Shown: positions 6,139-13,787 of the stretch, piece after piece
Layout: each line of letters begins with the position of its first letter
Numbering within the stretch: the first letter of the stretch is position 1
Assembly: GCA_946482585.1 (NCBI GenBank)
Contig: CAMLSI010000011.1
Location: 1-28,016 of the forward strand
Length of the DNA stretch: 28,016 nt
Direction: 5' to 3'
Source: an uncultured Lysobacteraceae bacterium
GTDB taxonomy: Bacteria; Pseudomonadota; Gammaproteobacteria; Xanthomonadales; Rhodanobacteraceae
Notes under the pieces: model-generated
What the model saw: only the letters and a program-made list of their open reading frames with translations
Told to the model about the DNA's origin: nothing
Databases searched by the model: none
Program-made: the position numbers and the translations under genes

Positions 6139-8090
6139 CAGGGAGCCGCCACCGTCGAGGCGGCGCACAGTACGTCGATGCGGCGCGCGAGGTAGCCGAA
6201 ATAGGCGTCGATGTAACTGATGCCGTTCTCCACGTCGATCAGATACGGATTCATCAGCGTGTGCCGCAGGATCACGAGCCGGTCGGCATCGACGCCCGGG
6301 GCATCGAGGCCCAGTGCCGCGAGCACGCGCGACGTGTCGGCCGCGCCGAGCACATCGAAGCGCAGACTCGTCACCGAACCGAAGAATTCCTTGAGCTGCA
6401 ACGGCTGCTGCGGGTCGCAGCGAAGCGCGTCGTGCAGCGCGCGCACGAAGTCGCTGGCCGCCGACACGCTGCGGTTGCCGCGGGGGTTCAGCGCGACGCA
6501 CACGAGATTGCTGTCGGGCGCAAACGGCACCACCACGCGTACACGCGCGGACTGCTCGGCGGCAAAACGCAAAGCGCGCGCGTGAAACGCTTCCGCCGCG
6601 CGCACGGTCGCGCGGGGCAAGCGGCCGAAATGGCGGTGATCCAGCGGCAGCACTTTGTGCGTCACGTAGACCGCGGCGGCGCTCGCGCCGGATTTGGACC
6701 CTTCCGGAATGAACTGGCCGAGGTTGCGGTAGCGCGACAGATAGTCGGGCGGCGAATCGGCATGGAACACGTAGTCGGCGCGTTCGGCCACGAGCGCCAT
6801 CGCGCGATGGTCGCGGCAGACGAACGCACCGGCGCCATAAGGCAGGTAGCCGAGCTTGTGCGGATCGACCGTGATCGAGTCGGTATCGGCCAGCGCGGCG
6901 AATGCCGCATGCGCCTCGGGGCGCGGGAACTGCGTGAATTCGGCTGCCACCTCGCCGTAGGATCGCAACGCGCCGTCCTCTGCGCGGAACAGCGTGGCAA
7001 GGTAACCGCCCCAGGCCGCGTCGACGTGCACGCTGAAATCGAGTCCCTGCTGCCGCGCCCGCGCGCGGGCACCGAGAACGGCGTCGATCGGATCGATCGT
7101 GCCGTATTCGGTGCCGCCGAGCACCGCAACCGCCATGAGCACCGGCTGCCGGTCGCGCGCATGGCGCTGCAGCGATTCCTCGAGCGCAGTCGCGTCCAGG
7201 CGCATGCCGCAGGTCGGCAGCAGTTCGAGCTGGTCGCGCCCGAGTCCGAGCAGCTTGAGGCCTTTGCTCCAGGAATAGTGCGCCGTGACCGGTGCGAGCA
7301 CGCGCGGCACGCGCAGCTGCGGATGTGCGGCGAAGAAACCGGCCAGCCCCAACGTTTCCACGCGTTGCGCCTCGACGCGCGCCTGCCACTGCGCCCGCTG
7401 CGGCGGCGGTTGTACGGCCAGCCAGTCGTTCCAGCGCCCCAGCTGCGCGATGGTCTCGCTGCCGGACTGGTTGAACGCGTCCCAGTCGTCGCGGGGCAAC
7501 GCGATTCCGGGCGGCGCCGCCGCACGCAGCGCGACCGGAAACGCCTTCAGCGCCAGGGCGATGCGCAAGGCCTGGTAGTTTGCGACCGTGCCGCCCGAGG
7601 TCAGGTGGCCGAACGCACAGGCCGGCTGCGCCGGATCGTGCGGATAGCCGACCATGCGCGCGAGCTGCAGGCCGACTTGCACCTCCATGTCGACCGTGAC
7701 CGGCGCGGCGTCTTCGCTGACATTGTTGGGGTTGTACGGCAACGTCAGCATCTGTGCCGCAAGCCCGGGCAACAACAGGTCCGAGACCATGTGCCCGAGG
7801 TACCGCGGACTGTGAAACGGCACGGATTTCTTCAATGCCGCCGACAGCCGATGCAGTTCGCGGCGCATGCGCGCCTCGAAGGCCGCATAGTCCGGATCGC
7901 GCGCCGCGGCGGTGCTGATCGCCGGCGGATCTTCGGGGTGGAAATTGCGTCGCCAGTAAACGTGATCGCGCAGGAACTCGACCACGAGCTTTTCCAGCAG
8001 CGTGTCGTTCTCCCCGTACGGCCCGAGGAAGCACGCATCGATCAGATGATCCCGCGCAGCGGCGGCCGGCATCGGATGGGCGGCGCTCAT
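6138..8090 (-). CDS. Group II PLP-dependent decarboxylase, tyrosine decarboxylase-like
   Basis: The 650-residue protein resembles bacterial TyrDC along its length. The PLP lysine is Lys412 in SITVDPHKLGYLPY, the cofactor aspartate is Asp357 in HVDAAWGGY, and the ring-stacking histidine is His271 in TAHYSW. FIPEGSKSGASAAAVY and the C-terminal ILRHTLMNPYLID follow. These enzymes decarboxylate amino acids (tyrosine, other aromatics, glutamate or sulfinated cysteine) to amines in the cytoplasm. Substrate cannot be assigned by eye. The ATG at 8090 is chosen because GGAG lies about six bases upstream; the frame is open to 8237. Its stop overlaps the start of the cds1-like gene. An FNR-like box at 8237-8250 lies upstream, divergent from fau. 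Confidence 0.88.
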   Translation of the reverse strand: MSAAHPMPAAAARDHLIDACFLGPYGENDTLLEKLVVEFLRDHVYWRRNFHPEDPPAISTAAARDPDYAAFEARMRRELHRLSAALKKSVPFHSPRYLGHMVSDLLLPGLAAQMLTLPYNPNNVSEDAAPVTVDMEVQVGLQLARMVGYPHDPAQPACAFGHLTSGGTVANYQALRIALALKAFPVALRAAAPPGIALPRDDWDAFNQSGSETIAQLGRWNDWLAVQPPPQRAQWQARVEAQRVETLGLAGFFAAHPQLRVPRVLAPVTAHYSWSKGLKLLGLGRDQLELLPTCGMRLDATALEESLQRHARDRQPVLMAVAVLGGTEYGTIDPIDAVLGARARARQQGLDFSVHVDAAWGGYLATLFRAEDGALRSYGEVAAEFTQFPRPEAHAAFAALADTDSITVDPHKLGYLPYGAGAFVCRDHRAMALVAERADYVFHADSPPDYLSRYRNLGQFIPEGSKSGASAAAVYVTHKVLPLDHRHFGRLPRATVRAAEAFHARALRFAAEQSARVRVVVPFAPDSNLVCVALNPRGNRSVSAASDFVRALHDALRCDPQQPLQLKEFFGSVTSLRFDVLGAADTSRVLAALGLDAPGVDADRLVILRHTLMNPYLIDVENGISYIDAYFGYLARRIDVLCAASTVAAP

Positions 8091-8236
8091 GCGTGCTCCG
8101 CGTCGGCGGCATGCGCCGGCCGGGGCACTGCCCGCGCCGCCGGCGGGCTCCGCGGCATACTGGCAGCCATCTGCATCGAAGCGCTCCATTCGTGGGATTC
8201 GGGCTCTCATCCTGCGCACGATCGGCGCTTGCGACA

Positions 8237-8250
8237 CTGATCTGGATCAA
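8237..8250. promoter_or_regulatory. FNR/Anr-like box between the decarboxylase and fau
   Basis: CTGATCTGGATCAA matches nine of ten positions of TTGAT-N4-ATCAA. It lies 147 bases upstream of the decarboxylase start and 108 bases upstream of fau. No strong -10 box fits either direction at ideal spacing; CAGGAT at about 8209-8214 on the minus strand is a weak candidate for the decarboxylase. Confidence 0.5.
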
Positions 8251-8323
8251 CATGCACGGGCACGTTTTTCCGGCCCGCGACCCGACGTATCCGGCCAGCG
8301 CAACGACGCTGCGCGTTCCCCGC

Positions 8324-8329
8324 TACAAT
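8324..8329 (+). promoter_or_regulatory. Probable -10 box for fau
   Basis: TACAAT at 8324-8329 is a good sigma70 -10 match in a GC-rich region, 28 bases before the fau ATG. No clear -35 box is seen at 16-18 bases upstream. The same hexamer serves valS at 13721. Confidence 0.45.
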
Positions 8330-8357
8330 CCGCGGCCAACCCACCGTCCGCTCGCCG

Positions 8358-8957
8358 ATGCCGAATGCCTCCGACCGCCAGCTGTTGCGCCAGCGCCTGC
8401 GCGAGCAGCGCGCCGCGTTGCCAGCGGCGCAACGTATCGCCGCCGCGCAGGGACTGCTGCAGCAGTTGCAGCAACTGCCCGAACTCACGGTCGACGAGCG
8501 CATCGGCGGCTACTTCGCGGTGAACGGCGAACTCTCGCTGCATCTCGTCGTCGCGCATTGCTGGCGCCAGGGCAAGGCGTTTCATCTGCCGGTCGCCGGC
8601 GCCGCGCGTCAGTTGCGTTTCGCGCGCTACACGACGGCGACTCAGGTGCAGCCGAATCGTTTCGGCATTCCCGAACCCGCCGTCCCCGACCACGCGCTCG
8701 TCGCGCCGGACACGCTCGAACTCGTGCTCGTGCCGCTGCTCGGCTTCGACCGGCGCGGCCATCGCCTCGGCTACGGCGGCGGCTTCTACGACACGAGCTT
8801 CGCCTTCCTCGCGCAGCGACAGCGCCCGGCGACGCCGTTGCTCGTCGGCATCGGCTACGCCTTTCAGGAAGTCGATACACTCGTGCCCGAAAACTGGGAC
8901 GTGAAGCTCGACTTCATCGCCACCGAGCGCGAGCTCATCGACTGCACCGAGACCTGA
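8358..8957 (+). CDS. fau: 5-formyltetrahydrofolate cyclo-ligase
   Basis: The 199-residue protein has the family's basic N-terminal helix (RQRLREQRAALP), PVAGAARQLRFARY in the middle, and the ATP/substrate motif RRGHRLGYGGGFYD at 132-145 after LVPLLGFD. It converts 5-formyl-THF to 5,10-methenyl-THF with ATP hydrolysis in the cytoplasm. Length is normal. There is no clear Shine-Dalgarno sequence before the ATG. It heads a plus-strand run with the EVE gene (16 bases downstream) and rpiA. In many gammaproteobacteria fau directly follows zapA and 6S RNA; here fabA and two PLP enzymes lie between. Confidence 0.94.
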   Translation: MPNASDRQLLRQRLREQRAALPAAQRIAAAQGLLQQLQQLPELTVDERIGGYFAVNGELSLHLVVAHCWRQGKAFHLPVAGAARQLRFARYTTATQVQPNRFGIPEPAVPDHALVAPDTLELVLVPLLGFDRRGHRLGYGGGFYDTSFAFLAQRQRPATPLLVGIGYAFQEVDTLVPENWDVKLDFIATERELIDCTET

Positions 8958-8973
8958 TCCGCAAGGACCGTCC

Positions 8974-9426
8974 ATGCGCTATTGGCTGATGAAATCCGAG
9001 CCCGAAGAATTCTCGATCGACGCGCTCGCAAAAAAGAAACTCGAACCGTGGAACGGCGTGCGCAATTATCAGGCGCGCAATTTCATGCGCGACGACATGA
9101 AGGTCGGCGACGGCGTGCTGTTCTATCACTCCAACTGCGACGAGCCCGGCATCGTCGGCCTCGCCGAGATCCGCAGCGCCGCCCATCCCGATCCGACGCA
9201 GTTCGATCCCAAGAGCGACTACTACGATCCGGCGAGCAAGCGCGAAGAGCCGCGCTGGCTGCTCGTCGACGTGGGCTTCAAGCGCAAGCTCAAGCGCACG
9301 ATCACGCTCGCCGAACTCAAGGACAAGCCCGAACTGCAGGACCTCGCACTCGTCAAGAAAGGCAACCGCCTGTCGGTGCTGCCGGTCGCGAAGAAAGAGT
9401 GGGACTACATCCTGTCGCTCGAATAG
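8974..9426 (+). CDS. EVE domain-containing protein
   Basis: The 150-residue protein is a single EVE (PUA-like) domain, starting [15 protein letters not shown], followed by the [21 protein letters not shown] block and VLFYHSNC, and ending EWDYILSLE. It resembles human THYN1 over its whole length. EVE domains bind modified bases in DNA or RNA; the ligand of this housekeeping-located branch is unknown. It begins 16 bases after fau and precedes rpiA by 73 bases, so the three are probably cotranscribed. It is not linked to a restriction nuclease as some EVE proteins are. Confidence 0.92.
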   Translation: MRYWLMKSEPEEFSIDALAKKKLEPWNGVRNYQARNFMRDDMKVGDGVLFYHSNCDEPGIVGLAEIRSAAHPDPTQFDPKSDYYDPASKREEPRWLLVDVGFKRKLKRTITLAELKDKPELQDLALVKKGNRLSVLPVAKKEWDYILSLE

Positions 9427-9499
9427 CGCACGCGAGCGAGCAGGCTGCAGCCGCGCCGCCGCCCGTATTTTCCTCAGCAGCCATCGCTCCCGGAGTCCC

Positions 9500-10144
9500 A
9501 TGGATCGCGAACAGCAGAAACGCCTGGCCGCGCAGCGCGCCGCCACCTATGTCGAGAAAGGCAGCATCGTCGGCGTCGGCACCGGTTCGACCGTTGCCTA
9601 TTTCATCGACGAACTCGCCGCGATGCGTCACGACATCGACTGCGCCGTATCGAGTTCGGAACGCTCGAGCGAACTGCTGCGTGAACGCGGCATCCGCGTC
9701 GTCGATCTCAACAGCGTCGGCACGGTACCGCTGTACGTCGACGGCGCCGACGAATGCGACGCGCACAAGCGCCTGATCAAGGGCGGCGGCGCCGCGCTCA
9801 CGCGCGAGAAGATCATCGCCGCCGCGTCGGAGCGCTTCGTCTGCATGATCGACGCAGCCAAGCGCGTCGACGTCCTCGGCAAGTTCCCGCTGCCGGTGGA
9901 AGTGATCCCGATGGCGCGCAGCTATGTCGCGCGCGAGATCGCCAAGCGCGGCGGCCAGCCGGTCTGGCGCGAAGGTGTCGTCACCGACAACGGCAACTGG
10001 GTGCTCGACGTGCACAACCTGTCCATCGTGGACCCGGTCGCTACCGAGCGCGAGTACAACCAGATCGTCGGCGTGGTCTGCGTCGGCCTGTTCGCCGCGC
10101 GTCCGGCGGATGTCGTCATCATCGGCGACCAGCTCATGCCCTGA
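9500..10144 (+). CDS. rpiA: Ribose-5-phosphate isomerase A
   Basis: The 214-residue protein matches E. coli RpiA in sequence and in numbering of key residues: GTGST at 28-31 region, Asp81 and Asp84 in VDGADE, Lys94 in [12 protein letters not shown], and catalytic Glu103. It interconverts ribose 5-phosphate and ribulose 5-phosphate in the pentose phosphate pathway, in the cytoplasm. GGAG at 9492-9495 lies four bases before the ATG. The C-terminus is slightly shorter than in E. coli, ending IIGDQLMP. A hairpin terminator follows at 10192. Confidence 0.96.
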   Translation: MDREQQKRLAAQRAATYVEKGSIVGVGTGSTVAYFIDELAAMRHDIDCAVSSSERSSELLRERGIRVVDLNSVGTVPLYVDGADECDAHKRLIKGGGAALTREKIIAAASERFVCMIDAAKRVDVLGKFPLPVEVIPMARSYVAREIAKRGGQPVWREGVVTDNGNWVLDVHNLSIVDPVATEREYNQIVGVVCVGLFAARPADVVIIGDQLMP

Positions 10145-10191
10145 CGTCGCCATACGCTGCCGTCCTGTGACGCAGTACATGGTTCTTGACG

Positions 10192-10216
10192 AAAACGCCG
10201 CGAAAGCGGCGTTTTT
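10192..10216 (+). terminator. Rho-independent terminator after rpiA
   Basis: ACGCCGC (10195-10201), loop GAAA, GCGGCGT (10206-10212), flanked by AAA before and TTTT after. It is a textbook intrinsic terminator 48 bases after the rpiA stop. Confidence 0.9.
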
Positions 10217-10291
10217 CGTTCGCGGCCATGTTCGCCTGCCGCACGATGCCCCGTTTGTTTCGACGTATCTCTTCCCTGGGAGATCGCACTC

Positions 10292-10570
10292 ATGCGACGT
10301 CGAGTCCTGCTCGCCGGCGTGCTGCTTTCCTGCACCACGTGCGGTGCTGTGCATGCCCAGTATCCTGCCGGCGGTCCTTTCGCGATCGTCAACAGCACGG
10401 TCGATTCGGGCGCCGGCGAAAGCACCGGCGATACCTACCGCGTGCGATTCACCGCCGGACAGCCCGATGCCGCCTACTCGGCCGGCGGCACCTTCGAAGT
10501 TCGCGGCGGATTCTGGGGATCGCGCAGCAATCCGCCGACCGACGAGATTTTCAGCGACGCTTTCGAATGA
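10292..10570 (+). CDS. Small secreted protein with C-terminal IFSDAFE tail
   Basis: The 92-residue product has an N-terminal signal peptide (basic MRRR, hydrophobic core, likely cleavage after AVHA near residue 22). LLSC at 11-14 is a poor lipobox. The mature part holds one copy of a pattern I recall from secreted bacterial proteins, with TAGQPDAAYSAGGTFEVRGGFW near residues 54-75. It ends DEIFSDAFE, almost the same as the unrelated nuclease at 17995. GGGAGA lies seven bases before the ATG. The stop overlaps a possible ATG of the next gene (ATGA at 10567-10570), so the two are probably an operon. Function is unknown; the tail may be a sorting or surface-retention signal. Confidence 0.8.
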   Translation: MRRRVLLAGVLLSCTTCGAVHAQYPAGGPFAIVNSTVDSGAGESTGDTYRVRFTAGQPDAAYSAGGTFEVRGGFWGSRSNPPTDEIFSDAFE

Positions 10571-10581
10571 GGACGACCGCC

Positions 10582-11808
10582 ATGAACGCACTCCGCTGCG
10601 CGCTGCTCGGCGCGCTGCTCGCTGCCGCACCCGCTTTCGCCGACACGACATTCACGTATCAAGGCGAGCTCACCAACAGCAGCGTGCTCGCCAACGGCAG
10701 CTACGATTTTCGCTTCATCCTGTATTCGGCCGATCTCGGCGGCACGCAGATCGGGCCGATCGTCACGCGCAACAACGTGGCCGTGAGCCAGGGCGTGTTC
10801 ACCGTGCCGCTGGATTTCGGCTCGGTCTTCGGCAACGAGGCGCGCTTTCTCGAGATCGCGGTCAAGCCCGGCGGCGCGCCCAGCTTCACGCTGCTGTCGC
10901 CGCGCCAGGTGCTGACGCCCGCGACACACGCGCTGGGCCTCGTACTGCCGTACGCGACGACGTTCGACACGCCGAACTACGGCCTTTTTCTGCAGAACAA
11001 CGGCGACGGCGACGTGGTGCGCGCCGACTCGACCGGGAGCGGCTACGGCTTCATCACGGTCGGCGGCACGGAAGGCGGCGGCATCTATTCGTCGGTCGGC
11101 GCCAATGGCAGCGGCAGCCAGCATTCGGCCGTGACCGGCTACAACACGAGCAGCGGATCGAACCAGCGCTATGCGGCCGAATTCGAGCTCACGAACGCCG
11201 GCAGCGTCCGCGCCGCGATCTACGCGCGCACGTCCGGCACCGGCCAGGCCATCGACGCCGAGGTCAATGCCAACACGACGGGGACGGCGCTCTTCGCGCG
11301 CACGACGAGCAACCTCAGCGGCAGTTACGCCGGTTCGTTCGCCGGCCCCGTCACAATGTCCTGTGCACCGGGCAGCTGCAACACCACGCACGCGCTGCGC
11401 GTGACCGGCAATACGCAGATCGTCGGTACGCTGTCGAAATCCGCCGGTTCGTTCAAGATCGATCATCCGCTCGATCCGGCCGGCAAGTATCTGTCGCATT
11501 CGTTCGTCGAATCACCGGACATGAAGAATCTCTACGACGGCGTCGTCACGCTCGATGCGAACGGCAACGCGCGCGTGGACATGCCCGACTGGTTCGAAGC
11601 GCTGAATCAGGATTTCCGCTACCAGCTGACCGGGATCGGCGCCGCCTCGCCGAACGCCTACGTCGCCGAGGAAATCAAGGACAACAAGAGCGCCGAGGAC
11701 AAGGGGCGCTATCTCGCACCGGAAGCGTTCGGCAAATCACGCGACGCGGCGATCCACCGCGACGACGCCGGCCTGCCCGCGATCAATCCGCCGGCGATGC
11801 AGCAGTGA
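10582..11808 (+). CDS. Secreted fibre-like protein with peptidase-S74-like-region C-terminal module, apparently shortened
   Basis: The 408-residue protein has a signal peptide (cleavage likely after AFA, residue 19). A TYQGELTNSSVLANGSYDF domain follows, running to about SPRQVLTPATHAL near residue 115, as seen in many exported bacterial fibre-like proteins. The middle is rich in Gly, Ser, Thr and Asn (about 120-285). The end carries a conserved module, from VTGNTQIVGTLSKSAGSFKI to YLAPEAFG. In family members I remember, about 30-40 residues lie between AEEIKDN and the AEDKGRYL-like segment; here they are absent. The ATG at 10582 is chosen for AGGA eight bases upstream; ATG at 10567 is the alternative. 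No enzyme motif is seen and the function is unknown. The call name reflects resemblance to fibre proteins only. Confidence 0.75.
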   Translation: MNALRCALLGALLAAAPAFADTTFTYQGELTNSSVLANGSYDFRFILYSADLGGTQIGPIVTRNNVAVSQGVFTVPLDFGSVFGNEARFLEIAVKPGGAPSFTLLSPRQVLTPATHALGLVLPYATTFDTPNYGLFLQNNGDGDVVRADSTGSGYGFITVGGTEGGGIYSSVGANGSGSQHSAVTGYNTSSGSNQRYAAEFELTNAGSVRAAIYARTSGTGQAIDAEVNANTTGTALFARTTSNLSGSYAGSFAGPVTMSCAPGSCNTTHALRVTGNTQIVGTLSKSAGSFKIDHPLDPAGKYLSHSFVESPDMKNLYDGVVTLDANGNARVDMPDWFEALNQDFRYQLTGIGAASPNAYVAEEIKDNKSAEDKGRYLAPEAFGKSRDAAIHRDDAGLPAINPPAMQQ

Positions 11809-11835
11809 CGTATCGGCGAGCGCCGCATCATTCCA

Positions 11836-11864
11836 TTGGCGTGAAGCATGCGGCGCGCTAGATT
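11836..11864 (+). promoter_or_regulatory. Promoter of the lipoprotein gene
   Basis: TTGGCG at 11836-11841 and TAGATT at 11859-11864 are 17 bases apart. The expected start is near 11871, 26 bases before the GTG at 11897. Confidence 0.5.
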
Positions 11865-11896
11865 CGCAACCTCTTGCCCGCAAGCCAGGAGGTGCC

Positions 11897-12463
11897 GTGA
11901 ACACGATGCTGCGACGCTCCGGCGCCGTCGCCGCGATGGCTGCGTCGCTGCTGGCAGGCTGCGCGTCGGCGCCGTCGGAGCGCACGAGCGCGATCACGCT
12001 GCGCTATGCGCAGAACGATTACGTCGTCTACGAGATCGACGCCAACGCGGAAGGCCGCTACGAAGTCCATGACTACGGCGAGCTGACCTATCTGACGCGC
12101 CGCCTGCAGCTCGACGAAGACGAGCTCGCTGCGCTCGCGCGGCTGGCCGGTCGGCAGAACTTCTATGCGCTGCCGGCCGATCTCGACGAATTGCCGGACC
12201 CCGATGCAGACGAGTCCCTCTGCGATCCGAGCGAGACCGCCGACCCCGGTTGCGAGCGACTCGAACACGTCGTCGTGACGTCCGACTGCGGACCGGATTC
12301 GCGCCTGCGCATGAGCGACGGCCGGCGCAGCCGCGAAGTGCACTGGCAGTGCGGCAGCGAACCGCCGGCGGTCATACGGCCGCTGCTCGATGCGATCCAG
12401 GCGCTGTTCGCCGAGCACCCGACCGTGACGAATGCGCCGGCGCCGCGGCGCTGGCGGCGCTGA
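11897..12463 (+). CDS. Putative lipoprotein of unknown function
   Basis: The 188-residue protein begins with a lipoprotein signal peptide: basic N-region, hydrophobic core and lipobox LAGC with the lipidated Cys at residue 22. The mature part begins with Ala-Ser, compatible with outer membrane sorting. It contains an acidic stretch (DELPDPDADES) and four Cys after the lipobox that could form disulfides in the periplasm. AGGAGGT at 11887-11893 precedes a GTG start at 11897; ATG at 11906 is an alternative and leaves the lipobox intact. I recognise no domain. It is transcribed from its own probable promoter and converges with the cyclic-nucleotide/rhodanese gene. Confidence 0.8.
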   Translation: MNTMLRRSGAVAAMAASLLAGCASAPSERTSAITLRYAQNDYVVYEIDANAEGRYEVHDYGELTYLTRRLQLDEDELAALARLAGRQNFYALPADLDELPDPDADESLCDPSETADPGCERLEHVVVTSDCGPDSRLRMSDGRRSREVHWQCGSEPPAVIRPLLDAIQALFAEHPTVTNAPAPRRWRR

Positions 12464-12573
12464 GCCGGCACGATTGATTCGCTGCGCCGCGGAGACGCCG
12501 CGAGGAGGGACCTCGATGCGGGCATCGCCTTCCTTCGGCTCGAACGGCCGGCGCGGTTCGATCAGTGGCGCGC

Positions 12574-13626
12574 CTAGGTCGCCTTGCGATCGATCTGCTT
12601 GATCATCCCCGAGATGCCGCCCTGCAGCGCGTACACCTCGAAGCCCATCTTGGCCATGATGAAGGCCGCCGCGGCGCTGCGTTCGCCGGTGTTGCAATAG
12701 ACGACGTATTTCTTCGCGCGGTCGTATTCGTTGACGGTTTCGCGCAGGGTGTACAACGGCGTGTTGAGCGCGCCCTTGATCGCGCGCTGCTCGAACTCCT
12801 CGGGCATGCGCACGTCGAGCACGATGGCGCCCTGGCGCGCGATGATGGAGGCCTTGCCCGGGGTCAGCCAGTCGACCGCAGGCGGCTTCATGACTTCGTC
12901 GAACGAACGCTTGGCGAGTCGCATGAGCTTGCCGTCCTTGAGCATGCTGACGGTCGCGTTGCGCACGGTGTTCGCAAGCAGCGCGTCCTCGCCGAAGCTG
13001 TCCCCGCGCACGAGGTAGGCAACGATGGAATCGCCGGTCTCGAGGCTTTTCGACACCGACGCGGTGCCGTCCTTGATCACGTAGAAATAGTCGGCGGGCT
13101 CGCCTTCGCGCACGATGATGTCGCCCGCGCGCACGTCGACCTGCTCGAAGCGCTGGAACATGCGCTCAATGCCCGCGGTCGGCAGCTTATGCATGACGCG
13201 CGACTGCAGCAGCCGGAAAACCCAGCGGTTCGCTTCGGGCGACGGGTCCCAATGCCGGAAGTTCTCGGCGCGCGAGAGCTGGTCCCAGCAGATGATCTTT
13301 TCCATGTAGCGCCGGTCGATGCGCGCGATCGTCGCGCTGATCGACGTGACCGTCGCCGTGAAGCGGCGCGGCTGGATGTCGCCGAGTGCGTAGCGGCCCT
13401 GCAGGGTCGACGCGTCGGTTTCCTTGATCTTCCCGTCCGGGTATTCGCCCTTGACCCGGCCTGACAGCACGAAAATCGTGTGGTCGTCGGTTTCGCCGGC
13501 GGTGAACAGCACGGCGCTGCGGCCCAGTTCCTCGACGAGGGTCTCGCGCGCGAGCTGCTCGAGGTTTTCCGGTCGCAGGGAATCCAGCGGATACAACTTG
13601 GCCAGATCAGCGCTGTTGACGCTCAT
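12574..13626 (-). CDS. Cyclic nucleotide-binding-like / rhodanese fusion protein
   Basis: The 350-residue cytoplasmic protein has two cNMP-binding-like domains and one rhodanese domain. The first, residues about 15-120, is degenerate. The second, about 150-245, keeps the phosphate-binding cassette [16 protein letters not shown] with Glu213 and Arg222. The rhodanese domain, about 255-345, has LDVR, and active-site Cys311 in the loop CNTGERS. The family would couple a nucleotide signal to sulfur transfer or persulfide handling; the acceptor is unknown. There is no helix-turn-helix, so it is not a classical CRP regulator. GGAGG lies seven bases before the ATG at 13626. A weak -10 box, TACACT, lies at 13662-13657. 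It is divergent from valS. Confidence 0.88.
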   Translation of the reverse strand: MSVNSADLAKLYPLDSLRPENLEQLARETLVEELGRSAVLFTAGETDDHTIFVLSGRVKGEYPDGKIKETDASTLQGRYALGDIQPRRFTATVTSISATIARIDRRYMEKIICWDQLSRAENFRHWDPSPEANRWVFRLLQSRVMHKLPTAGIERMFQRFEQVDVRAGDIIVREGEPADYFYVIKDGTASVSKSLETGDSIVAYLVRGDSFGEDALLANTVRNATVSMLKDGKLMRLAKRSFDEVMKPPAVDWLTPGKASIIARQGAIVLDVRMPEEFEQRAIKGALNTPLYTLRETVNEYDRAKKYVVYCNTGERSAAAAFIMAKMGFEVYALQGGISGMIKQIDRKAT

Positions 13627-13696
13627 GCCGCTCCCTCCGATGCCCAGGCCCGGCCGAGTGTAGCGGGCGTCCGTGGCGGCCGGGAATAGCGCCGGT

Positions 13697-13726
13697 TTGG
13701 GCCGGAAAGCCGCCCGACGCTACAAT
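13697..13726 (+). promoter_or_regulatory. Promoter of valS
   Basis: TTGGGC at 13697-13702 and TACAAT at 13721-13726 are 18 bases apart. The expected start is near 13733, giving a leader of about 55 bases before the ATG at 13788. Confidence 0.55.
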
Positions 13727-13787
13727 CGGGCATCCCTTTTCCGCAGCCGCCTTGACGCCAGCCGTCCGGGCCAAGGTCATTCACGTC

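Noticed and set aside
8091..8237. N-terminal extension of the decarboxylase up to 8237
   Set aside because: The added sequence is Arg/Ala/Gly-rich, has no counterpart in TyrDC-like enzymes, and the start at 8090 has its own GGAG.
12464..12573. Terminator between the lipoprotein and cNMP/rhodanese genes
   Set aside because: Only short imperfect GC-rich pairings were found, with no T-tract on either strand.
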